A DNA stretch of 64,000 nucleotides from Haemonchus contortus (taxonomy: Eukaryota; Nematoda; Chromadorea; Rhabditida; Trichostrongylidae): positions 38,660,448 to 38,724,447 of the forward strand of contig LS997564.1 of assembly GCA_000469685.2 (NCBI GenBank), given 5' to 3'. Shown in pieces: positions 49,001 to 59,900 of the stretch. Positions within the stretch are counted from its first letter, which is position 1. Every line of letters starts with the position of its first letter. A program made the position numbers and the translations under genes. Under the pieces are notes generated by a model, which did not search any database, was not told the origin of the DNA, and was given only the letters and a program-made list of their open reading frames with translations.

Positions 49001-49355
49001 ATAGGTACCTGTAGTAATTCAATAAATAACCAGGCCTCAATTGGCTGAAGCTCTTATCTCAATCTCCTTCTCTTCTTCTTCGATGTATGCCCTAACCAAA
49101 GCATCGAAGATATCCAAGCCTTACCTTCTTCTCATTTTGTTATTACTGTTCAGTATTCCTGGAGAAAATCCGTAGAAACTCGTCCGTTCGAACTCGTCCT
49201 TCCGAAGGCTTTCATTCTTACTTCCATCATCATTTTCATAGCTTTTCGGTTGATCTTACCGTCATCCTCTCCGCCGTCTCGTCCGTTCTCGTACATGAGT
49301 GGCCGGCACCGTTGAGCGGATGAAAATTTAGTTCTTTCCAGAATGACCTCAGTAA

Positions 49356-52300
49356 AGGCATGTTCACAAGAAATACGTTTCCAAACCGACGACGTCTTCT
49401 GACTGGAAAAATATCTACGTCGTCAGTGTGTTCGCCTTCGTTGATGCCTTACAATTCGCCTTCTTCGTATGGACTTTCTGGCCATACTGCCAACAGGTAA
49501 TACGTTTTCGAAAACTACTCTTTTTTTGTAATCTTTCTCTCATTGCGCTCTGAGGTGCTCCATGGGTGGGAGAGTTATTAAAAATAACATTGGTCGAGCC
49601 TGATCAAGGGATGATTCCCTACTAACGATGATGAATTCCCAATCCCTATCAAATAGTTTCCCCTATTGAGGCTAAACTTTAGGGGTAAGATTGTACGGAA
49701 AGGTAGCAAATTGTATAGCTTGGTAGGAATGCAAATCGCTTAGGGAAGCTACGTAATCGGCATGAAAAAGCTGTGGGCTTCCAAGTGATCCCAGGGGTCT
49801 CCTGATTTTCAGTTCAGACCCGAATTTCTGACGATTCAATCTTACTCTTAAGCATCCCCTTAAGATTGTCCTTGCCTCTATAGAGGACTAAATGGGATAC
49901 AAAATTATTTTTCACACTTTTTGTGTACCTAATTTTTTGTCCCCTGTGCTAGGTATGCAAGGTACCCTTATACTCCTGATAAAAACCTTACCATTCTTAT
50001 GCGGGGCTCTCCCAAATCCTTTCAGTATGAATCACACCCGGCTAGGAATGATGTCATAAAGTCGCGCTTATGTAGACATACTTACTTTATCATTACCAGT
50101 TTTGTTTACGTCGGAAATTGATGGCAATCAATCTTACCCGAACAAAAGTCCACGTGGCTGCCCTAAATAGGGCGCATATGACATTATAACTGGTTCTAGA
50201 AAGTAAATGATATCATAGAACTTCATCTTATTGTTAGCACGGGATATCACTTGACTTTGGGGTGTTCTAAGACTGCTTTGCCAGAAAAACTCTAGAAAGG
50301 CTATTAGGGAGGGTGCAGGGTGTTGCAGTGGGTCGAGGTCCTCATTCGGTTCGAACTGTGAGGTCGAGCTCCACCTCGAAACTTCATTTGATCGGAATCT
50401 TGAGAAGGTTAACCCTACTAGGCACCGTATGGGAGACGGACCAAGTAAATCGGTTCATCACGGGACATTTTGGGTCTATCTTTTGTTACGGAAAGTAATT
50501 TATAATGTTCAGCTCGACCCCACACTATCAGCCTCCTTCATCGGCCTCATCATGGCCGTCTCGGGTCTGGGAGAAGCAGTTGCGGCACCGATTTTTGGTT
50601 GGTTTTTCTCCCTGGCTGACCCATTCGGCTTAATCTGAGCTCCTCTACTCTCTTCAGGATACTGGACGAATTGCACTGGTCTGATCGTTCCTCCACTGAT
50701 CGCCTCCATTGTGATGTCAATTGTCGGTAATGTCATCTATATGTGTCTGAATGAAGTGCCGCTAGGCCTAAGAACCTATGGACTTCTACTTTCGAGGTTC
50801 CTGAATGGAGCTGGAAGTGGTAAGCGTTTTTTGATCAGAAGCCCTTGTAGGAACTTGCCAACTGGCCTATTTTTTTTCAGGTAATCGCGGTACATACTTC
50901 GCGTACATCGCAGCCGCCAGCGACACAAGCGACAGGGCACGCTCGATGGCACTATCTGGTGGTGGCGCTCTTATCGGACTGAACGTTGGCCCAGGTACAG
51001 CGCTACTATTTGATCATAAGACTACCGTGTGATAAGGAGGAATTTCAACACCAACGATCATTGTGTAACGGCCATCAGTGCGCTCAGAGAGACGGCATGA
51101 TTAATGAAGATTGTCGGGATAGTGCGACGAGGAAACCAGTTTCTCTCAAAAGTTCCATCAAAGATCAGTTTTCCGAGAAAAGAGAAGAGAAATATGACCT
51201 TTTCGGTTGAATGTACTGATGGAACGACCCTTAAAATTGTTTCAAAGATCTGAAGCAAGGGTCAGCTACCAATTGATTTTTTGCTTCCGAGCGAACAACT
51301 GTAAGAGTCACGCGATCTCAAGTCGAGTACATGGCGCATCCTGTAAAAATTAAATACTGTCGAAAGAGCTGTTCATATGTCAAACCCCATAAGCAAAACA
51401 CAAGGAAAAAGGGTGGTGTGGAGGTCCCGAACGGCATGCCCCTGCAGGGCAACTAGCTAAAAATCGCCGCGCGGCGGAAATATCGCTATATATGCCACGT
51501 GGCATCTTCTGAGCTAATCTTAACTTACCGATATGTTGTCAATTTAACAATAATTTTCTATGATAAGCCAGTATCATTCTAAACCTGCCATTTGTAGCCG
51601 CTCAAATGCTGTTCACATGGATTGGCGGTGAAGGAGTGGATGTTGGCTTCATGCGAATTTCCATGTACACAGCACCAGCTATACTGGCTATAGTAATCAA
51701 TATCTCCTGGTAGGCGGAGTTGCCCACGATCGTTTTGACTGTAACCGCTAAACCCTTCTAATTTCCTATATATTTCAGCATCATCTTCCTTGTTTTCTGT
51801 TTGGAAGATGGGCTGGATAGGTACAATGCTCCCGATTCAGACAACGTTTCCACATACAGTATCGCCGCTGCCAGTGATTCTGATCTCGGTTGGTTTTGCC
51901 CTTGATTGCGGATATTGCACAAAATTGATGGAAGCATATTTCAGAGAGAAATGCGGTGAAGACTGTAAGGATGGATGTGCTGGCTGTTGTTGTCTGTATG
52001 TGGACAAGGGCTGCTCGAATGCTGATCACCGCCAATGTAGAGAGGTGAGCATTCCTATGTTTACCCCTATCAATTAGGAAATAAACAGAGTCCTCAGTGA
52101 CATTTTGCTCGTCGAAGACCTAGAAATTATATGGCATGAAGGTTGTATGGGAGGGATTCGAGAAGTCAAAACAGAATTTGATCTGATTTACTGGCTCTGA
52201 TTTTGAACTGACCCTGTTCCAGCATTGGATCACCATTCTCTGAGGTGATGTTCGGTCTGGATAACGAGCAGGTCTTGAACTATAACGCGATGATGCAAGG

Positions 52301-54024
52301 TGCTGTTGGTGTCCTCACAACAGTGATGTTCGTTGTCTACGCCTTTACCGACTACTCGAAATGGTGAGTACCCGAGTAAGCCGAAAAGTGGAGTCAACAG
52401 AATCGACTGTTGCAGGGTGTCCGAACGTCTGAACTGTCTTGGAGCAATGATCGCACTGTTAGCCTTCCATTTGCTAACATTTTCATGGCCATTCCTCACA
52501 GGAGACATGCCCGGTTGCGACAAGTACGTAGCAGGAAACGGTAAGTATTCGTTTTCTGTGCCCTGAAACTGCACACGTCCACTGCAGATACCGTAGTCGG
52601 TCGCCACACGCGGCTGATACCGTAGTACACCGCGTAGCCAGACGAACGCTGCCATTCGACTGCTTAGGCAGCTGTAGCAGCTAGAGTACTGACTCACTGT
52701 AAGGTAAGACGACGGTGTGTAACGTGTACGTCCAATGAACCGATCAATCGATCGCCGATACTGCCTCGACCGATCAATAAAAATCGATTTTTCAGGAACT
52801 ACACATGGATGGGATTGGTGTGAAAGCCTACGTCCTATCAATTTCTGGGTGTACTACATCGGATATGCGGTCATATTCGGAATCGGACTACCGTGTCTGA
52901 ATAATTCCTTGCAGTCTCTGTACAGTCAGATCCTTGGCAAAGGCAGACAGGTGAGTATCGTACCAGTAATGGTTGAAGGAGGGGTCCCACACGGAACAGT
53001 AGTACATTTAAAAATTACAGGGAACCATGCAAGGAATAAATCAGGCAGCCGGTTGCGTTTCACGTATCCTGGGGCCATTGCTCATGTCGTAAGTTGATTT
53101 TTTTATTCAAGCAGGGCTAGTTGTGACTACGAAAGACCACTGGGACTATTGAAAGAACAGGTTGTGATAAAGCGGTTCTCAGTACTCCATCAATTCTATC
53201 CCAGGCATGGGTGGGTTGGTCTGAAGTGATGCTACGACAAGTAAGACCTGGGGATCAAATCGCGGATCAGTATTCGCTCAGACCAACTGTACCATCAGTG
53301 ATCTTTGGGGAAAAGGGAGATAAATATCGACTTGATGATTCCAGACCTTTCTGGGTAGTAATAGCCCTATCGTGGCATCAGCCACTTTCTGAATTCAGTG
53401 TGTAGACCCACGATGAATCTGAATGAAGGCCCGTATGTTGGACGCATCCCTAAACGGAAGTTCATCGCCAAGAACTTTACTTTTACTCTAATAAATTTTA
53501 TTCTCAATAACATACTCATCTTAACAATTCTATATATGGTAAATGAAGTTGCTTAAAAATAATTTTCAGGACCACTTTTGCATCGTTTGGACCACGAGCT
53601 ACATGGCTCATTGAAATTGGACTGATCTCAATTTGTCTTTTCATCTGGTGAGTGACCGTAACTTTCAAATCCGTTGAGGAGGAATGGGGGCTCGCAGGAG
53701 TTTTTCTACATTGTTCAGCAGTCTTCCTTTTTTTGGTTCATCAAATTTCCGATTTACTCTCCGTTCAAAATTTTCAAAAGACTCAAGTAAGGATGGGTTG
53801 AAAAAGACTAGTTGGACACGGATAATTAAACGACTTTATGAATTTTAATTGCACTTGATTTCAGGTGCACCGTTTACCGCAGACTCAAGCCGGCTGGAAT
53901 GGTTGAAATCAAAGAGCGCACAATCACCCTAGACCAAGGAGATCGTAAGGTTTCCAGAAGTGACAGTGTCAGCACCAACATCTCAGTGATAAGCGATCCA
54001 ACAAAGGTTGTTTCCACCCCATGA
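49356..54024 (+). CDS. MFSD8/CLN7-like lysosomal major facilitator transporter (N-terminus incomplete)
   Basis: Member of the CLN7 group of the major facilitator superfamily, lysosomal/endosomal membrane proteins; the human relative is lost in a neuronal ceroid lipofuscinosis. Exons: (upstream missing) ~49356-49496, 50513-50597, 50658-50819, 50881-50994, 51598-51709, 51779-51888, 51945-52044, 52223-52363, 52416-52540, 52796-52950, 53021-53088, 53570-53647, 53865-54024; every junction is GT-AG and in phase. The 516 residues seen nearly equal a full family member. Diagnostic blocks: FVWTFWPYCQQ in TM1, then LDPTLSASFIGL and APIFGYW, LLSRFLNGAGSGNRGTYFAY, MLITANVESIGSPFSEVMF, a glycine/cysteine luminal loop (PGCDKY, GWDWCESLRPINFW), GTMQGINQAAGCVSRILGP and TFASFGPRATWLIEIG. 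The tail is hydrophilic, S/T-rich and cytosolic. Codons before 49356 run into a stop, so the start exon lies upstream and was not found. A SINE relic lies in the intron at 53089-53569. Confidence 0.93.
53225..53490 (+). mobile_element. tRNA-derived SINE, copy 8 (old, intronic)
   Basis: Only scattered matches remain (GGATCAAATC, GAATCTGAATGAAGG, TTGGACGCATCC, GCCAAGAACTTTA). Sits in an intron of the CLN7-like gene. Confidence 0.5.
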
Positions 54025-54467
54025 GGCATTACACTCATCTAGATGTTGGAATTCCAGACAGTATTGTTGTATTACCATTTGGGGTTTAATAGGTGCTGTA
54101 TACACCTACTACAATAATTAATCATTCTTACCGTATCCACTCAGGGAAATCTATATTTGTTCATATTCTACCGTACCATTCTCAAAATTTGAGAAGTTAC
54201 ATGTTGTGTCGCGAGATCTCTTGAGATTTCTACATGCGAACTCTACCTTTTAGATTTTTCACTTGTTGTCTGCCATTGGAGTACTGTAAAATAATTGTAA
54301 ATAATTGTTTTGTAAATTTTGCATTTTATCACGTTGTAGTTAGATCGGTATCTTTTCACCATTGACGATATTCCGCTCATACAATAGGGAAAGACGCTTA
54401 ATACGGGTGACAGTCCCTTAATTTCTATTCAGGTGCATTCATTGTTCCTTAGATTTGTTGTCATGCG

Positions 54468-54473
54468 AATAAA
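54468..54473 (+). terminator. Polyadenylation signal AATAAA of the CLN7-like gene
   Basis: Canonical AATAAA about 440 bases after the stop codon at 54022-54024, in an AT-rich stretch followed by a T-rich run. It fits a moderate 3' UTR. Confidence 0.45.
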
Positions 54474-55501
54474 TTTATTTTGTTGTTTGGTTGTTAACAA
54501 ATCACTTGTTTGTTATGCTTGAAGGTTTAAAGTTTGGTCGAAGGGAGCTAGAACTTCCGAGTTATGTCGCTGAGCGAGGGTAAGGGACGCTTCGTCACGC
54601 CATGGATCTGGAGATCAGGTGAGAGCGGACGTGGGCTCTTGTGATGACAGTTGAACCAAGGCGATTACTGACTGCATTCTTTGGGGACGTCAAATTAACA
54701 CTTGGACGGCCGCCAACGCGATGGTCATATTGTTTTACGAAAGCTCTGAACGAACTTTTCGTATCCGTTGAGTGAGGGCGATTCATTGGACCACTCCGAG
54801 AAATTCGATGAGCAACGGGAAGATGGGTGTTATAGGTCCTAGGTTCTGTTGTTCAACTGACTTGGGTGACCGGCGTACTTTGCGGCGTACTTTGTTAGCA
54901 GAGAGGAAGCTCAGTTTTATGAATAGGTATGACTGGTTTGAGTCGATGGAAACACATGAGCTGGTGACACTTCGACATTTTTGTGGGAAGGGGAAGAAAG
55001 GGAGTCTTGCCCATGCAATCTGCTTCCTTTTTGGAGGAAAAATGATGAGAAAAAATCTGCTCTTCTGTACTGCCTCAAAGAAAGGCCTCTCTATCACGCA
55101 CTCTTACGTACCAACTACCAACCAGCCTATATCTGCCTTCATAAAGCCCCTGTGTAGGAGAAATCAGCAAGGTTGTTTTGTTGTTTTTCGAAGGAGCTAT
55201 CGTGGCCCTTCGAACTCGATTAACTTCTTTACCCCCAAGTCAGCAATAATTCCTGTGGGATCATAATTTCAATTCCAAGGAAGAGAGAAGCGACTCAGCG
55301 AATATTTAATGGGCTATTTATAAGAACAATTTTCATAATAAAATGGAGGTATAGATGTTGAACTATTACATAATGGCACAAAAAGGACACCGTTTAGAAA
55401 GCAACGACGAGTTGATGGTCGATGATCAGTCGGAGCAGCACGAACTTGACCGGCGATACTGAAATTTTTCACAACTGCGAGTTCGTGCCGAAGCTCTATA
55501 T

Positions 55502-55536
<35 letters not shown>

Positions 55537-56550
55537 CTCAGTCGTGATGTTCAATAAGGCAGGAGTAGGTGGCATTATAATGAAAAAGCTCAATCAGAAT
55601 GTTATAGAGGCCACAGAAGTTGCTTTTCAGCTAGATGTCAGCCGACCAACACCTCAAACTCGAAACGGGAAGCTTCACAACGTTGAATAATCGATTGATG
55701 GGATGGGCCATGCATTCACTCGACCGTCTGGGATCATGGCAGCATTTCGGCAAGTGCATGTGGGCGGCAAAATTATTTTCGGGCTTTGGGTACTTACAAA
55801 CCTGTCATTAAGAGGAGGGTCAAAAGAGTCTGTTCAAAATGGAAGTCATGTTACATGGAGGAACCCTTTCCATGCTATGTTTGTCGTCACTTTCTCGTCC
55901 AACCCATGGTTTACGACTTCTTTGGAGCTTTTAATTTTTTTTGAGACGTCACTTTGCCTTTTCTACGCCACTTTTGAGCTGTTTCGGACTATTGCTTCCT
56001 CTGTTCGTCTAAAAAGGAGCTCTTTATTCCCCTATGGCGATTCTCATCTTCCGAAGGAGGTTTGCACAAAAACAATCAGGGCCTCACCATACAACAAAAT
56101 CAACTCACATGGCAGCCTGATCCATACATCACAGGATAATTACCGTAGTACTGGGGAGCATATCCTAAATATCCAGGTAAACTTGTAAATACTAACAAAT
56201 AAACATACCTGACTAGCCATCCCGATTGATGCCTATGATAAGTGGGAAAGATACTACTGGATGAATATCGGTACCGAGATCAGAAGCAGGGGTTTGGGCT
56301 CATGCATTCTATGCAATGCCGCCAACCCCTCCCATTTCAGCCGATGGGAGGGTTGGCTGACCGACTTGATCATGAATGGTGCTGCTAAAGGGCCGGGCAG
56401 AACAAATGATTGTCAGAGGTGGCTACGGAGCACGCGGCTGTGGGATCCAGAATTCTGGACTCTAAAGAAGACTCCGAAAAGAAGACTTCCCCATTAGCCT
56501 AATTATATCCACTTTCCTCGAATTTTCATTCTATTAATTTTGATTCTAAA
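54474..56550. other. Intergenic region without recognised gene
   Basis: Two long open frames (164 codons at 54772-55266, 161 at 55703-56188) show no motif, no hydrophobic pattern and no splice partners. They may be transposon-derived. Otherwise only the TTTA microsatellite. Confidence 0.5.
55499..55535. repeat. (TTTA)n microsatellite
   Basis: About nine tandem TTTA units in the intergenic region between the CLN7-like and galectin-like genes. Confidence 0.9.
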
Positions 56551-56841
56551 GGATAAAGTTTTTGGCGTTAATCAATCCCGTCTGAGGGATGCGCCCCGCA
56601 TTCGACTTCCTGTAGAAATCGTAGTGGCGTATTGAATGAGTATATGGCCTATACAATGGCTTGTGGTGGCCAGCCGACAGACGAGCCAGTGCTTATATCT
56701 TTCCGAACGAGTTTGGTACTAATTAATCGACCCCAGAGGGATGGAAGTCCTGATTGCCTCAGACGGATATAGATTCGGGATTCAAACCCGTGGCCATGCG
56801 TGAGTGAAATGCGCCACATGCCACTACGCCACCTCCGCCCT
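56551..56841 (-). mobile_element. tRNA-derived SINE, copy 9
   Basis: Full-length reverse copy: GGATAAAGTTTTTGGCGTTA, GCCCCGCATTCGACTTCC, GGGATTCAAACCCG and head GCCACTACGCCACCTCCGCC. It ends about 105 bases from the galectin-like gene's stop codon, so it may lie in its 3' UTR. Confidence 0.85.
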
Positions 56842-56946
56842 ACATACAAGTACAGGTGGAGAGTATGGTCACTCAACAAGAGCAGTACTTAATGTCATTC
56901 CATCTAAATTTCCGCCAGAGAAAGAAATCTGAGGAGAATCTGAGCT

Positions 56947-59900
56947 CTAAAATATGTATGAACAGGCACCTGAAGCATATGGTCCTTGCTGTACTGGATA
57001 CTGGTAAGGAGCAGCTTGCTGGTAAGCGTTATATGGAGGCTGCATCTAGAAACTTCCGATCAATATCAGTCGATAACCGTTGGGCTATTCTATTTCATAA
57101 GTATTCAAAATCAGGCGATAGAAATGAAATTACCTGCATTCCGGGTACTGCCTGTGGGTACGGATTTGGATGCACATAAGGATTCTGAGCAGGGTAGGGA
57201 TATTGAGCGTTGTATGGCTGTGGCGCTGGAATTACTTGTGCGATAGGAGTTGGGTTATAGGTTTGCTGGGGAAGTATCTGTGCCTGAGTGGATGGATAAG
57301 GTGTAATCGTGGTCTGTGGGCCAGTTGGGTATGGTTGGACCTGATATGGTTGCATAGGTTGGGCGGTGAACGATTGCGGTTGAAGGGGTTGTATTGAGGA
57401 CTGTGTTGAGTAGGGGGTATTAGGAGGTAGTACAACACGATAAGGTGTTGGAGTTGACGAAGACGACGTGCTCTGAGCCTGTTGGAATGCTGTCGGAGTG
57501 TAGCTTGGAATATTCTCTGAAATATGAAGAACATTCTGGAAGCCCGATAAAAGTCAATAATTGATCGAAATTACCGTATATTGGTGGTTTATTCGTAGAA
57601 CTGCTTTGCTCGAAAGGATTCCAGGATACAGAATTGGATGGTGATCGATTTTGTGGCAGTTCCGGGGTCTTGTCCAAGACGTCAGCGGGTTGTGATGGCA
57701 GAGGAACTCCAGGCATTGGATTGTTCACGATAGCCGATGACAATCCTATTTGAGGAGGGCCAGGAGTAGGAATGAGGACGGCGAAAGGCGATGGCACTGG
57801 GGCTGGCGTGGGCTTGGTTGTCAACGACGACGACGAAGCACCTGGTTTGCCTGTAACAAACAGTAAACTTCAGGTTGGGTAATGGGTTTCGAGTAATTCA
57901 CACCGTACCCAAGCTCAATCGTTGCATATCAGCCAGGGGGATAGAAGCACTGGAGCTTGTCGCTTGATCATAAGAGGGAAGTGGATCCAGAAGGGAACCT
58001 GAAAACTAACGGATAAGTCCTAAAAACTCCAACTTATGCTTTCCATCAAAGGAAACTCAGTACCTTGTGGAGGAGTGAATACGACCTCTTCGACAATCAA
58101 AGGGCCTTCAATGAAGACTTCTCTGATCTCCGCTGGGCTAACTCGATGAACGTAATCTAACAAATGAGTGTCGTTGTAATACAGCTGAAATATGACAATT
58201 TTAAGTAGCTCAAGGGACTCAGAAAATGTGTTTTTCCGAAAGGAACCAGCAGCCGACAAGGAGAAGCTCCTGGTCACTCCCGAATTTTTATAGCTAGGAA
58301 ATCATGCACTGGTCTAAAAAGCATAGCTGGAGCCTAATGAACGCCTTTTATTCAATTTTACCTTATATTACGACCGAATTTTATGACTTTTATGCATTTC
58401 CGCTATGGAGCACACATTGGCACAACCTTGAACACTGCTAGAACCATGGGCGGCCAATTTAGGGTAGGGATTCTCACGGTCGCAGGTAGGCACACGTCAG
58501 TGGTTTTGCGGCAGCGATCGTAAGCACCACCACAAATTAGAATATCACCTTTACCCTTTGACGTGACGGTAAGAAGTAACCTTTTGACGACAATGCCGAT
58601 TTCGACGTGACGCGCCCATGGGATCAGGCTTCTTCCTCACGCGCGCGACTGTTACCCGCCGGTGGGTGGCACGGTGGGTGGTGACAGGAAATTCTTTCAC
58701 TATCTTACTGATTTAAGCAATTGGTAAGAAGCAAGAAAGTATGGTGGCATCCAAAATTGGGTGCCAATGCCGCGGGCGCCAGTCACAGCGGCACCCACCT
58801 GTGGGTGCCATTGTCGTCAAAGGGTTAAACTGCGCCACCTTGAGGGAACGGGGAGATTCCACGTACCCAAACCCCAGGTATAAAGATTTATACTTTGAGC
58901 TTCGCGATTTTTGCCATTAGTCATCTCGCGCGCGTCACTGCGGTTTGTCCTATACTAGCACGAGGAAGGCGATATTTCCACACGGATTCTCACGGCACGC
59001 GGTAGTGGCTTCACTGCAATTATCGTCTCCTTCGACTGCACCCCTGACCTTTGGCCAATATGAAGCATTCCTATCAAAAAATGTCTTTGAGGGTGCAAAA
59101 ATAAATTAAATACCTCAGTCACATTTGGTGTAATATGAAGTTTCATTGAGAATTTCGTATCCATTGGAACGAAAATTGATGCCTCGCTGTCACTTGTATA
59201 TTTTCCATCAATTTGTGCGCGTATGGAAACCTTAAGGAAGGTGGAGGTCATAAGTTCTGTAAGCTGTACTGCAGGGCGAATTACCGTACATTTCCTCTTT
59301 TCGCTATGGGCACGTTGACGATAACAGCGATATCTTTGGCAGTCGCCATTTGTATCGTGAAACTTCTAGAAATAAAATAATGAGTTATTGATTCGCTACG
59401 GGGCAGCCCATGATGAGTAGTTGCCCTGCTGCTTCCTGGGATTCGCCTGTGATCCCTTCTGGGGAAGCATGATGTAGAAAATATAAACATCTATGACAAA
59501 AAATAAATAAAAAAAGCTGTGAATGGGTGGTCCAAATTTGATTTATTTAACTTTGATCTTGATTAACTGAGTTAAATTCTAGCGGAGACTTCATATTCTG
59601 GGCAATGTGAAGCTCCTTTCAAGAAGTATTTGGACACCATACGTTGTGTCTTCGAGACCATTCCGCCATGCATCCATTACAAACAGACTTTTGGCCACGC
59701 CTTAACACCCCCCGCATGTCCTGCTGGGACGGCTTTACAAGGGTTTTCGTTTAGAAGTTGAAATCCTTCATCAGAAATTCTTGTAAAGAGCCACCGCGAC
59801 TATAGCTACCCCATGATTTCCGGAAACTACTTTATGATTGTAATTATGAGTAGGAGCAGTAAAAGATGCGCCTCACAAATTTCAAAAGTAATTCGGCTGT

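Larger units (their letters stand above)
41176..49355. other. Intergenic region, repeats and unassigned frames
   Basis: Contains MITE A copy 4, SINE copies 5-7 and the open frame at 45213-45551. The missing first exon of the CLN7-like gene should lie near its right end. Nothing else could be named. Confidence 0.5.

Noticed and set aside
52230..52841. 203-codon minus-strand open frame
   Set aside because: It is the antisense shadow of CLN7-like exons and introns; the plus strand has the family motifs and splice sites.
54772..55266. 164-codon plus-strand frame
   Set aside because: No motif, no hydrophobic pattern and no splice partners; I could not link it to a transposase or gene.
55703..56188. 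161-codon plus-strand frame
   Set aside because: Same reasons; low-complexity composition and no recognisable family.
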